From Volutella citrinella (Eukaryota > Ascomycota > Sordariomycetes > Hypocreales > Nectriaceae), in the NCBI GenBank assembly GCA_034401135.1, contig JAWZSP010000001.1, positions 1 through 64,000 on the forward strand: 64,000 nt of DNA, in the 5' to 3' direction. Shown one piece after another: positions 34,364 to 45,074 of this stretch (position 1 is its first letter; each line of letters begins with the position of its first letter). Position numbers and translations under genes: made by a program. Under the pieces are notes generated by a model. It saw only the letters and a list, made by a program, of their open reading frames with translations. It did not search any database and was not told the origin of the DNA.

Positions 34364-35143
34364 AATTGCTGTTAAGAACTAGTACGATCGGAGAAGGAGA
34401 AGTGAGAAGGGCTGGAAGTGGTGCCAGGTGGGCAAGGGCAGTGATAAAGGAGAATAGCAGCGGAGGGACTCGAGGCAATCCGGCAGTACCGAATGGAATT
34501 GTCTCGATTTGTCACGAAACATCGCCAAAATGAAACGCATTCCCTACCCAGATACTATTTTTACATGGTGTTTGCCAGTAGGTGCGTCATGCCGGCTTTC
34601 GGCATTGGGGATCCGGAGCCCGCGCTACGTTCGGCACTCGCACATCGCGGGGGCCGAAAACGTGTGCAACCAAGCAGGCGACTACGTGATACTTCGGGTC
34701 AGAAAACCCGAAGGCGCGAGATTGATGAACAAGCTTCTGTACCCCGCATCCGGTGTAGCATGCGGAAGCTTGCAGACACCGAAACCGCCGACAGCTTCTT
34801 CATGGACGGTGGATAGATGTGATCGTCGGCCCAAAATACCGATCTTCGGGGCTATCGGCGAGATTCGACAGGAACTGTTTTGGCATGTGCCCACGAGGCC
34901 ACCACGCCTGCTAGGACTGTGGTAACCACTCGCCATGCTGTTCCACCTCAACCGATGCATTGTGGGCTGGTCTGGAGCATAGTAATGATCACTAATGAGA
35001 ATCCAAATGAGGCTAGTCGTAGTTTTAGAGACATACAGAGCGATACATAACAGAGGAGGAGACCGAATAAAGCGGATCCGATCTACGTGGGCTGTGCTTG
35101 TCTGTCTAGATCCTGATACCGCTGCTTACTGTCAATTCTCAAC
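34364..35143. promoter_or_regulatory. Divergent promoter, dioxygenase / NmrA reductase
   Basis: 780 bp between two start codons pointing away from each other. It is rich in CGG/CCG triplets, the half-sites of zinc-cluster regulators. It contains a perfect inverted repeat CTTCGGGT-N6-ACCCGAAG at 34692-34713 and a TTCGGGGCT word at 34845. Regulation by one of the nearby Zn2Cys6 proteins is an inference. Confidence 0.45.
34692..34713. promoter_or_regulatory. Inverted repeat, candidate operator
   Basis: CTTCGGGT and its exact reverse complement ACCCGAAG, separated by 6 bp. A near copy (9-bp arms, one mismatch) is at 53455-53478, in the promoter between the salicylate-hydroxylase-like gene and a regulator gene. 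Confidence 0.4.
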
Positions 35144-36114
35144 ATGAAATCAACCGTAGACGGCAGTTTCAAGAATGTGGCCGTTGCAGGAGTATGTTTA
35201 TCTCTACGGCGCTCTTCCCAGCGTATTCTAATTGATGTTTTCAGGCCAGTGGAAACCTGGGCTCTGAATTATTAAAGCGTCTCCTGGATTCAGGTCGCTT
35301 CAATGTGACAATACTGGCCAGAGGCACATCGCAAGCTGTCAGCGACCCCAGAATCTCGACCAAGGTCGTCGATTACGATGACCAGGACTCAGTCGTCAAC
35401 GCCTTGCAGCATCAAGATGTGGTCATTGCCACTCTTTCTCGCGAAGCCATCACGTTACAGCTCAAGCTCATTGATGCCTCTGTAGCCGCTGGCGTAAAGA
35501 GATTCATCCCATCAGAGTTTGGTGCCAACCTCCAAGATCCAGCCATCCGTCAGCTATTGAATAACCAGAACAAAGTTCGAATCGAAGAGCGCCTCGAACG
35601 AATAGCCAAGGCTCACTCGATTACCTATACCTATATCTACAACAATGTGTTCCTAGACTGGGGTATGCGAGCGGGCATGATCCTTGACTTGAAGCGATCT
35701 TTTGCGACACTATTCGATGGTGGCCGCAGGCCAGTGTCAATGTGTCGGGTTTCAACGGTGACGCAGGCCATCGTCAATGTGCTTCTAAAGCCGGAAGAGA
35801 CCAAGAACAGGTCTTTTCACATACATGAAGCTTTTGTATCTCAGTCAACACTTCTCTCATTCGCAAGAGAGCTGTTTCCAGAGAAGGATTGGAAGGTTAA
35901 CATCATTGACACGGCAGAACAAGAGAAGGCAGCATTGAGGCTTGTAGAGTCTGGAGTGCCCGCAGCGACCACGTTTCATATGTTTGCGGCTAGGGGTGGT
36001 TTTGCCCAAGGGTTCGGAAATCAGTTTGAGGACACTGATAGCCAGTTTTTAGGTATCAAAATGATGTCTAGTGCAGAAATTAAGCGGCTTATTGGGGAGA
36101 TTGCTGCCGAGTAG
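35144..36114 (+). CDS. NmrA-like NAD(P)-binding reductase
   Basis: A 48-nt first exon (35144-35191), a 53-nt intron and exon 2 (35245-36114) give 305 aa. Only the spliced form restores the Rossmann motif, AGASGNLG at residues ~15-22, which the intron divides. The following strand-helix pattern (VTILARGTS, VVDYDDQDSVVNAL) and the conserved RFIPSEFGANL are typical of the NmrA / isoflavone-reductase-like subgroup of atypical short-chain dehydrogenases. Members reduce aromatic or enone substrates with NADPH, or act as redox sensors. The conserved Lys of the reductases may be the one in NQNKVR, but alignment is needed. It shares its promoter with the ring-cleavage dioxygenase, so a role in the same pathway is likely. 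Confidence 0.85.
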
Positions 36115-36537
36115 TTACACATCACCATCGTTTGTATTCGCACCGATTTATCCACTTTGGCTTCACTGAATATCAGTGAGATCTCTGAGCCTATTTTGTC
36201 TAATGGACTCTTTCGCCCAACTTGGTCCTGTCATTGACTAAACAAACCTCATCCTGTTGTGGTACACCTGTGCACTTGACCTTCAGCGGTTGTCGATGTC
36301 AATCTCATGCGGCTTATTTTCAAACGTTCTATTAAGTGCACCGGGGGGTTACTGTACTGGTGACATAGCCGGACATGATATTGGTCTAGTAAGTATGATA
36401 TCAGAAGTAAAATAACGAGCTGATTTATTTTGACTAAGAGCTATGTTATTATATGTGTGTACGCTAAGGCTCACATTCCCATTTGCTGGTCGTTGATGGT
36501 CTACAATGGAGCCGTTGTGGCATGGTGCGAAGCTGAA
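36115..36537. other. Intergenic, convergent gene ends
   Basis: Space between the 3' ends of the NmrA gene (+) and the flavin monooxygenase gene (-). It will contain both polyadenylation regions. No further signal. Confidence 0.4.
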
Positions 36538-38362
36538 TTAGGCTTTCAGCTGCTTGTGCACTCCGTTGCCCACACCGTTGCTGATGCCGTTGCTACCGTT
36601 GACGGAAGATCGCTTGTCAAGCCACTCCTGGATGAGGCCCTTGTAATCAGCTGCGCCGTAAGGCAGGAAAAGCTCTCCAATCCATGATCCCTTCCGCTTG
36701 TAGGACAAACCGAGGTCCTGTAGCAACATATCACAGTAGGGCAAGTTCTCAAAGATCATGTCTCCATGCTTGTCGCCGCATCCTGCTGGGGTCCTCAGGC
36801 TTTGAAACCTTAAGTACAGCTCCGTGGTATACTGAGCTTCCTCCTCCGTCTTGGGAAGGGACAGATGGGTGCCGTCTAGATAAGCCGTGATCCAAATTGA
36901 CTGAATTTCTGCCGAAATGGGCTGTCCGAGAGATAGCATCGCACCGGCAACGGCGAAGTTGCGCTTGTGAATGTTCTTCGGAGGGACCATGAAGTTGTAG
37001 AGACGGAAAGGAGTAGTGGTAGATTCGGTATGAGTGATAGCGGACTTTCTCTTCGGGAAAACGTTTGGCTGCGCCTTGAGCATGGGGAATCGCTGAAGCA
37101 CTTCATCTTCCGCCTTCTTTTCCAGCTCGGATGATTCACTGCTGCCCTTGTGAGGGAGGCCAAGTTCGGCTGACAGAGACGGAGGCGAGAAGTTGACGGG
37201 TGCCTCATGCTTCCAGCCAGTTGAGCAATGCAGCGCCTCAGTTTCGATCACTTCCGAGTTAGAGAGATGAACTTTGCCCTTGCTGAGTTGAGTAATGTCG
37301 CCGTGATGGACATGTACCTTGCCTTTTCGAACGAGTTCATAAAAGTCAGTAGGATAGTTCAGGATACTCAAGCTAGTGCCAGCCCAAAAGATGTCCGACC
37401 AAGGCTTCAATTTGGCTGTCTCTGGGTGCGCATCAAAGTTACCAGCTGCGAGAAGATCATTGCTGAGGACGTTATAGAAAGCCTTGACTATGAACTGGCC
37501 AATCATGCTGGTGTGGAAGAAGTTGCGGATAAACTCGAATCCATCCTGAGCACCCCAAATACAGGGAGAAAGCCAAGTCAGAACTCTAGCAAAGACCAGC
37601 TTCTCAAGCCAGACGCGGAACGGGGTAACAAAGGGGGGCGCCATCCAGCAGGGGCCTCTTCCAGACTCGCGCATGATCCAGTCGACATGGACTCCAGCAG
37701 TAGCATAGGCATAGACCGCGTCATAGGCTGACTTTGCTCCACCATAAACCACGACACTCTTTGCGGTCTTCAGTAGGCCCTTATGCTGCAGAAAGTCCTT
37801 GGCATGGAAAATGGGCCCTTCAAACTCAGATGCCCCAGGCAAGGCTGGCATGTTTGGGTTCCCGGTCATGCCCGTAGCCAGTACGAGCTTCTTGGCAAGC
37901 AGTTTTGTCGAAGAATCCGTATTACCAGAACTGACAGTGAGTACCCAATTGTCATTCTCATCTTTTTCAACTAGGTCAACCTTGGAATTGAACCTGATCA
38001 GCTGAGTAGTGTTGAAGTGATCGGCACTTCGAGCCAAATAGTCGTGCAGGCTTGCCCCCGGGATGTGATTATACGAAGTAACCTCGAATTCATGCGCATG
38101 CATGGGATAGTCCGGCCACTCGTATGTTCCCAAGAGGTTATTGGTCTTCAGGCCCGGGTACAATCGGTGCTTTGCCCAGGTACCGCCAAGGCTGGATGCA
38201 GACTCAAAGACCGCGACTTTGGCGTCCGGATGCGCAGTAGAATAGGTTCGGGCCAAAGCAAGGCCAAATATTCCTATTAAATAGTAAGTCTCAATGAACG
38301 AGTCTTCTTTTGCCTCAACAAATCTTACCTGCGCCAACGATGGCTACGTCGATCGATTCCAT
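36538..38362 (-). CDS. Flavin-containing (Baeyer-Villiger-like) monooxygenase
   Basis: A 34-nt exon (38362-38329), a 55-nt intron and a long exon (38273-36538) give 589 aa. Splicing restores the FAD-binding motif VAIVGAGIFG. Next come the FAD ribose-binding region ending in a Glu (VAVFESASSLGG), the ATG motif LVLATGMTGNPN, and the second nucleotide-binding loop VVYGGAKSAYDAV for NADPH, in which a GxGxS motif is reduced to GGAKS. Members of this group add one oxygen to ketones or heteroatoms, or hydroxylate. The C-terminus is a Gly/Asn-rich repeat (NGSNGISNGVGNGV). The substrate is unknown. It shares a divergent promoter with the YCII gene. I see no membrane segment, so it is likely cytosolic. 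Confidence 0.85.
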
Positions 38363-38914
38363 CTTGGTTGCCTATCAGTGTAGTATCGTATACTCTTGGA
38401 GGCAGTTGTAGTAGAGATAGAGATCTTAGTATACGAGTTTGCATCATGGAATAAAACCTTCGCTTTATATTAACTTTTTAGCCATCTACTTCCATCCATA
38501 CCCAGACATCCCATCCAGCCACCAATGAACCGCTCCTCGACTTTTCCCCTTACCATCATCCGGTTCTCACTTTCGGAGTTCCGTTTCCCACAGCCCCAAG
38601 CCATCTAGGAGCAAATACCACACGCGCTAGAACAGTTCTTTGCGGGGTAGCGAGACTGGGGAAGTGGCTGTCTCGGTTCCGGACAGTCCGAGCGGACATC
38701 GGCTGGCAACCCCGAGAGTCTACCCCATCTCGGCATTCGGCCTCTCGCAATCCTGCATACTCAGGAGGGACAAGTTTGCTACCAGATTCTCAATTCGGAA
38801 TTTCTTGTTCAATTGAATTTCAGAGCACTTAAATGGTGCATCTACAATAGGTCTCAGCTCATCAATCAAGCCGCTTCCATATTCTTCACGTCCAATTTCG
38901 GAAATAGCACCACA
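38363..38914. promoter_or_regulatory. Divergent promoter, monooxygenase / YCII gene
   Basis: 550 bp between divergent starts. The part 38560-38760 has many CGG/CCG triplets, for example TCTCGGTTCCGGACAGTCCGAG near 38672-38693, candidate zinc-cluster sites. No site can be assigned to a specific regulator. Confidence 0.4.
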
Positions 38915-39402
38915 ATGGCACCAGAGAAGAAAGAATGGCTAGTCTATATCCCAGACATACCCGGCGCGAGCGCGAAGAGGCAGACCGTCATTCCGTAAGA
39001 GCCTCCTCGGGTGCTCTGGAGACTTTTTGTGACAGGCAGGTTGACAGCATATAGGGCTCACGTCGCAGATATGGCAAAGGATCCCAAAGACTTCTGGGTA
39101 TTGGGAGGTATGAATCTGCTCTCACTTCAATACTCCTCCAGTCTCTCTCAACCTAGCAATAGTCCCGTTTTCTATTTGATGTATTTGCCTAACGTGCGAG
39201 CCCAATAGGTTTTTCGGTTCAAGAGCACCCTTTAGGAGGTCAAGCTCCGGTTCCAACGGGGAGCGCTGTGATATTGCTCGCATCCAGTGAAGAAGAAGTT
39301 TTTTCTCGGCTGAAGGGTGACGTTCTTGTAAAGGAAGGGATCTGGGATTTTGAAAAGGCTCAGGTCTGGCCATTTATTAGCGTAGTAAGGAAGCCAATTT
39401 GA
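38915..39402 (+). CDS. YCII-related small protein
   Basis: Three exons (38915-38994, 39040-39107, 39209-39402) give 113 aa. The fold is the ~90-residue YCII domain of the EthD/muconolactone-isomerase-like alpha+beta barrel family: EWLVYIPDIPGASAKR at the start, HVADMAKDPKDFWVLGG in the middle with a conserved His and Asp, and WDFEKAQVWPF near the end. YCII proteins often accompany aromatic-ring degradation enzymes, but few have a defined reaction; the His-Asp pair is thought to be catalytic. No unspliced frame shows this domain, since each exon is short. Introns of 45 and 101 nt. Confidence 0.75.
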
Positions 39403-39863
39403 AGCTCTGCACACCTGATCATGCGCTTAATTATCCGTCACTGTTACTTCCGTCGCTGCTACTTTTGTATTCCCGCCTTTGTGACACTTTAATTTGACGA
39501 GAGCGCTAAATGAGATCCCTTCATTACGTCCAAATTCCTATCGCAATTCACATGATACTCTGGAGAGGAGCTTTAAATGCCGAGGAGATGAGCAGACACA
39601 TTCCCCCTCCTCTTTATACTAATAGCTCGCGCATTTGATCCATATCATGCAGTCAAATCAGCCAAGGGCGAGTAGTAGGACATGTAAATTTTACAAGTAC
39701 AACACGGGAACATCCATTGTATTGAGCTACAGAGATGGAAATGCTTCCTGCGAAACCCACGGCCACAGCTAGCCGCAACGACTGAACTGCATTATTTCTC
39801 TGCTGCACTAGCATGAACTTGATATTCTGTCTCCCCGCTCTGAGGCCGATGGAGCACCACGGT
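39403..39863. other. Intergenic, convergent gene ends
   Basis: Between the YCII gene and the DUF1857 gene, both ending here. No coding frame with domain character. A TATACTA-rich stretch near 39610-39640 is unremarkable. Confidence 0.4.
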
Positions 39864-40470
39864 TTATGCGACCAAACCTTCATTGACGAGCTCTCGAGCG
39901 CGGCTGAGAGATTTGCTAACCGCCATAATAGCCATCTTCATGGACAACGCTGGGTTAGCTCTTCAGATACCTGACTCGGGAAGTCATGTTGACGTACCTG
40001 GCTCATGGCTTTGGTGAGCTCTTCATGTTTCTCGCTACCCTCAGCTACTTCGGGCCAGTCCCAATCGAAGATGTAGGTCAGATAAAGGTTGTCGTCTGAA
40101 AGATCCTCTGCGAAAGAGACCAGGTTCGTGCTCACAGAGCCCTCAGATTGCAGGAACTTGATCTGATTTCTAGAATTAACAAGAATGGACTGGGAGTATT
40201 TGCAAGTAGAGGGCTTACCCATAGGTCTCCATGGCTCGTAACAGTCTCCTTCATGTGGCGCACGCCGATAGTAGGAAGTGTCAGGGTAGCAGTACGTTTA
40301 ACGACTCCATTCTCATCGCTCTGCACCAAGCAGTTGCTCAGAGGCGCAACGAACTCCTCAGGCTTGCGGATCTTCCTCTGCAAGGCCTGCCACAGTTGCG
40401 AGCGAGTCAACTTCAAGTCGTCGTTAGGCCCGTTGACCGGGAGAGTCCCTGATCCGTAAGCGCGAACCAT
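39864..40470 (-). CDS. DUF1857 / AtaL-like SRPBCC protein
   Basis: Exons 40470-40219, 40162-39998 and 39935-39864 give 162 aa. The start (TLPVNGPND then LTRSQLWQALQRKIRKPEEFVAPL), the middle (LYLTYIFDWDWPEV) and the final helix (SRARELV) follow the DUF1857 domain, a START/SRPBCC-type pocket fold that binds hydrophobic ligands. The last exon is needed for the C-terminal helix. Reading on without the 62-nt intron gives an unrelated tail and an early stop. A relative, AtaL, is encoded in the acetylaranotin cluster of Aspergillus. Members of the fold can act as cyclases, hydrolases or ligand carriers. Its role here is unknown but its place next to the monooxygenase suggests it handles a pathway intermediate. 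Confidence 0.75.
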
Positions 40471-41198
40471 GTTGGTGTTAAATGGGGTAGTAAGGGTAAT
40501 TTTTTGTTGTTTTGGGTGAGTATGTTCCTAGCTCCCGTAGAGAGAGGTCTTTGTCGACAGTCTTGCTTGTTCCGATAGCACTGGGCCTTCAGCTCCCACG
40601 GTTCAGACTTAAATGTTCAATTGCTTGGATTGCTTCCCAGTGTCGTCGCGCAACTCCGACCGTGGATTCAATGAATGGCCTGATCTGAGACTGACAGGCC
40701 AGTGCCAGCCGGGGCGGACTACGGCGCTAGTTCCGGTCGCTCCAAATACCCCGACGTCGTCGGCTTTCGCAAGCCGAGCCTACGTAGGTCATTCGGACTT
40801 AGCTCCCAGGATCCACAAATTTCACAGCAGCAATTCAACAAACAGGATGGTGGAAGGGCGGGGAGATACCCCGGAATTATCTGTGATCTGGCGTACCCCG
40901 CAACTTGGCTGGAGAAAGCTAGCACCAGATGACGCCTAGTTGGTCCACCGTGGAGGAGGACGGCTTTACGAACCACCTCGTAGTACGTAACAGACACACA
41001 TTAGTCTGGTGCTCTCCTGCCAGATGCGGACATAGGCGACTTATGAGGAGCCCAACTGCCCGCTGGTGTCTTGGTAAAATGCGGGGGAGCACAGACATGT
41101 AATGTACATCTTTGTAGTCTCTGTTGTGATTTAGAAGCTGTGCGGCTTTGATAGATGGCATCGTTATCCGCATGTGACTAGCATCCTGAACGTTGACA
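40471..41198. promoter_or_regulatory. Divergent promoter, DUF1857 gene / regulator A
   Basis: 730 bp between divergent starts. It includes a short inverted repeat CGGCTT-N4-AAGCCG near 40759-40774 and several CGG/CCG triplets. Possible autoregulation by the zinc-cluster protein is an inference. Confidence 0.4.
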
Positions 41199-43549
41199 AT
41201 GCAGCGGCAAACAGAGTCTACTGAAGATGCCGGCGAGAGCCTCACTTCCCAACCTGCAAAGGCTATGCGGAACAAGGCATGTGACAGATGCCATGCCAGG
41301 AAAGTAGGTCAACGTGCCCCTAATACGTGCATTGTGCTTGATACTCACAGTAATCATTCAGGTGAAATGTGATGGCAAAGATCCATGTGGTATCTGCCAA
41401 GATGCTCGGGCCCAATGCACCCGGAACCTGCCGCGACAGCATCGCCAGCAATTCGATAGCCAGCCCACGTGCGTATCTGACTGAATGGGTTCTTCAGTCT
41501 CACGCGCATTCAAGTTAACAGAAGCAGAGATAGGCATTTTGACGCTCTGATGCGGCGAATAACGACTTTGGAGGAAGCGCTAGCCCGCAAGCAACGAAAC
41601 GCGACGGCTTCGGAAGCCATGATGCTCTCGCCACCTGGAGAAGATATTCTCCCGGCAGTCAATCTGCGCCCAGAGCTGAGGAGCAAAGACATGTCTCCCA
41701 CAGCAACAGCTAATAGTGACCTTACCGGGGACCCGTCTAAAGGAACGGCTAGAGCAGAGCCTCAGCATCCTTGGCTCGCGCCGGTTGTTACTCCCCCTAC
41801 ATTCTCTCAGCACAGAGACCGGAGTGTCAAATCTCTAGCTACGTGGAATACTTGTGTTTCTAAACAAGCGCAGAGATACTTCAAACGCGAATTATGCATA
41901 CCAGAGCCACACATGACACCAGCCAGGAGGCAGTCACTGGCGTCAGGCTTGGCTCTTGCAGAGCAAGCAGACGTTGGTATGCCGAGAGACGATAGCCCGG
42001 AAGACAATCCCGAGGTACCGACACAAATCTATTCAAAGGAATTATATCCATCGCCTGAATTCATTCACCTTTACGTCACCAGTAATTGAGCAATCTACCT
42101 TTCCATTTTGAACATGCCGTCATCTAATCAGAAACCTCATAGAAGGATTCGATTCGAGTAGCACTATCACGCAAACCTACCTGAACTTGTCTACACATAT
42201 TCACAGATCGACAGTGCAGGAAATGAGCAATGATCTGTTAACCAATACGGTCCACGGCCAGCAGAGACTGGAATACATTGTTTGCGTCAACTTTGTGGCA
42301 TATCTATTCTCAACTTCACTAGAGACGGATGACCACATATCCAAGCTAGCAAAGAATGTTGGCAGAACACGAGAAAGATACCTTGACAGCGCTCTCCAGG
42401 CTCTGAATGGAATCAAGGTTCTAGCTACTCCCAGCCTCAGCCTGCTCCAGGCTTTGATCTCGGGCGTACGTTGATCCAATACCAAGCAACTGGATTATTC
42501 TTACTAATAATTACTTTTTAGGTGATGCTTTTCATGGAACTTGGAGATGTAGACAGATGCTGTATTTTGACCTCAGCAGCCTGTCGAGTAGTGACGACCC
42601 TTGGCGGCCAGTTCCTAGCAGAGCGTGCTGCAAACCCGCAGCTCCCAGAAGCATCAGAGGTCAAGGCTTGTTTGCTCAACTGTTACGTATTCGACAGGTC
42701 CCTCTCGATGACTACGGACCGAGCATGCTCACTCCCACTGAAAGATGTGAGCGCTGCAAGCATACTCCCAACCATTGCAGAGAGCCCAGGCTCAGTGATT
42801 CTCAGTGTCCTCCTTCAGTTGGCTCAGGTAATGGATGCTGTCAATCAAGAGAAGAGAAATTTGAATATCAATGAAACTTTGTCGGAGAAGATGAGCCGCT
42901 TAGAAAAGATGTTGATAAGTGCCACGGCGATTAAGTCCAACATCGACAAAGTAAGTGAGACCCTTTCCAAGAGGCACGGAAACTTTGGAACGGCACCAAC
43001 TAACGACACAAAGATCTTAACCTTCGGGGCTTGTAGCTCCGATAATTTCATTCAGGGGGAAAAGCTGGGCCTGGATTTTATGTATTACTCTGTACTAATA
43101 TCCATCTATTGCCTCATTCCTCCCGCCTCCTTCAGCACTACAATTTCGGAGAATTGTCTACGATGCGCTCGGCTAGCGCTCAAATCGCTCAAAGCAAAGC
43201 AAGACAACGTCTCGGCCCACGGCGCGCGCTCCAAGGCGTTTGGGTCTTCTTTAACATGGTGCGTAACCCCCCCCCCCTCTCTTTGAGTCTGCTGAGGTGA
43301 GTATTCAACTGACGAGTAGAGAAAAGGTGCATGATTTTATTACCAATTTCGGCATTCTTCGTGGTCTTCAGCAACTCGCTTGCAACCATTGATATCCAGG
43401 ACCTTTGCCTCCTCCAAGACGTGGCTGATGGCTTCCGAGTTATTTCAGCGGCCTGCCCTGCAGCGATCAAAGTCAAAGATTTTTTTGAAGATCTCGTAAA
43501 TCTGTGCAGAATCGCTGTCAAGGGCTCGGCAGCTTACCCAGAGCTTTGA
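41199..43549 (+). CDS. Zn2Cys6 transcription factor A
   Basis: Seven exons (41199-41303, 41362-41468, 41522-42081, 42146-42465, 42522-42950, 43014-43258, 43327-43549) give 662 aa. The zinc cluster (Cys 28, 31, 38, 44, 47, 54: CDRCHARKVKC then CGIC) is split by an intron between two Lys/Val residues, a common position. A coiled coil (ITTLEEALARK) and the fungal transcription-factor middle domain follow. It is a paralog of the regulator at 45075-47967: internal exons of 320, 429 and 245 nt are the same length in both. The frame stops at TGA 43547-43549, but the same frame continues open to 43846 and ends in an acidic/aromatic motif (ESLDWDWNLAQLF). The paralog also has this extra length, so the TGA may be a mutation or a readthrough site. 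Confidence 0.85.
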
Positions 43550-45074
43550 CTCAGCCAGCCTTCTTCCAGCTCGTCAAGGAGGAGAAAGGTCTATACTCAA
43601 CATGGGACAAGCGGGCCCCGGCCGAACAGGGTGGTGCGCCTGGGGAGTACTGCGACAGACTCTGATAGTGCCATGACGGAATACTCTCTGAGTCCTGAGG
43701 TGGCGATTCAAGCTGGTAGCACTGCAGGCGACTCTGTAGTCAGTACAGAGGGCCCAGTCGGCAGTTTCCCCGCCAGTGGCAATGAGAGTCTAGATTGGGA
43801 TTGGAATTTAGCACAACTTTTCAATTCGCAGCCTGGTCATGGCTGAGTTGCAATTAGAGCATATTAATGGAAGATTTCCTGCACGTCAACATGGCCATTA
43901 TTTAATATTTAAAGCGTCACAGACCAAGGGTGGCTTGCGGTAGCATCCCAACCGATGAGATGGCAATGGCATGACCTGTTGGTGGACACACCGGTGCGAT
44001 CGTACGACTAGATAGAACCAGAGTAGCCCTAGAGATAACGGAAACGGCTTTCCGTGGTGCTGCGACAAATGTAGGTGACGGATTGATTTTGGAGGAATCC
44101 TGCACAACAATGCAGCAAGCCCGGTCTTGCTTGGCTTACCCCGCGCAGTCCAGATGCAAGCCGCTCGGAATCTGACCCATTTTGCGAATGGATTTCAATT
44201 TTACTTCTAGAGAGATTCCAATTTGCGACCCAGCATGACTTTGGCTTGGCGGTTGGCGGTGTTTTCCTAATAAATATGCTATAGGGTAAGCCATGCACCT
44301 AGCTAACGGCACCAGGGCAGTTTGAGAATGTGTAATCCCTGGCATGTGAATGGTGGTTATTTTCCCCACCTATCTCGGGATATGAGTCGGTCTCCGGGCT
44401 TAACCCTAAAGAAAAATCCTATCTACTGGTTATCTCGAACCGTGCCTGCCACTGGTAAGCTAGCGGGGTAGTAAAGGCGGCGTCCTCGGATTCTCGGGCC
44501 CCGTGAGGCGCCGATTCACCGAAGCCAAGGCCAAGCGGCTTTGATCTTGCCGGCGTCTTCTTATCTCGTCTTCCCGCCTGTGCCTGGGCGCTCCCTCTAT
44601 TGCGCAACGCCGCGGGAGGACCTACCTTTGTGTGTAAATGCACCATGACAGAAACTACATATTCAGCAGCCTGTCCAGTTGGGCCCACACGTGTGAAAAG
44701 GAAGAGTCTACGTGTCGCTGTTAAATGTTGTCTTCCCATACTGATACCTTAAAACCACCCCCCCCCCCCAAAAAAAAAACCTCAGCTTAAAATTGCCTGC
44801 GGCTCTCCCATAACACAATTTCCGTCATAAGTGACGTCAAAGAAGGCACTCCCAACCAATTTGTCGATTTCATGTCATGGCTATCTAAGCTTTCAGCCGA
44901 CCCGTCGCCCCTGATGAAATGACCATCTGTCGAGAGAGAGTTTGAAGCGACTGTACTAGAGTACAAAAAGGCGCTCGACGTAGTAAAGAAACATCGCATC
45001 AACCTGCGAAGTAATAATACAGCTGGATGCGTGTAAGATTAAAAGTTGTAACTCGGGATCGAATCTTTTCACGA
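43550..45074. other. Intergenic between the convergent paralogous regulators
   Basis: 43550-43846 is the open in-frame extension beyond regulator A's TGA. From there to 45074 the sequence has no domain-like frames. A C11/A9-type homopolymer junction lies at 44758-44779. No repeat or transposon is visible that would explain the duplication of the two flanking genes. Confidence 0.45.

Noticed and set aside
37228..37731. 167-codon plus-strand frame inside the flavin monooxygenase gene
   Set aside because: Lies opposite clear monooxygenase coding sequence and has no family features.
44758..44779. C-run followed by A-run, and G16 at 48546
   Set aside because: Noted as simple homopolymers, possibly variable or sequencing-sensitive; no function can be supported.
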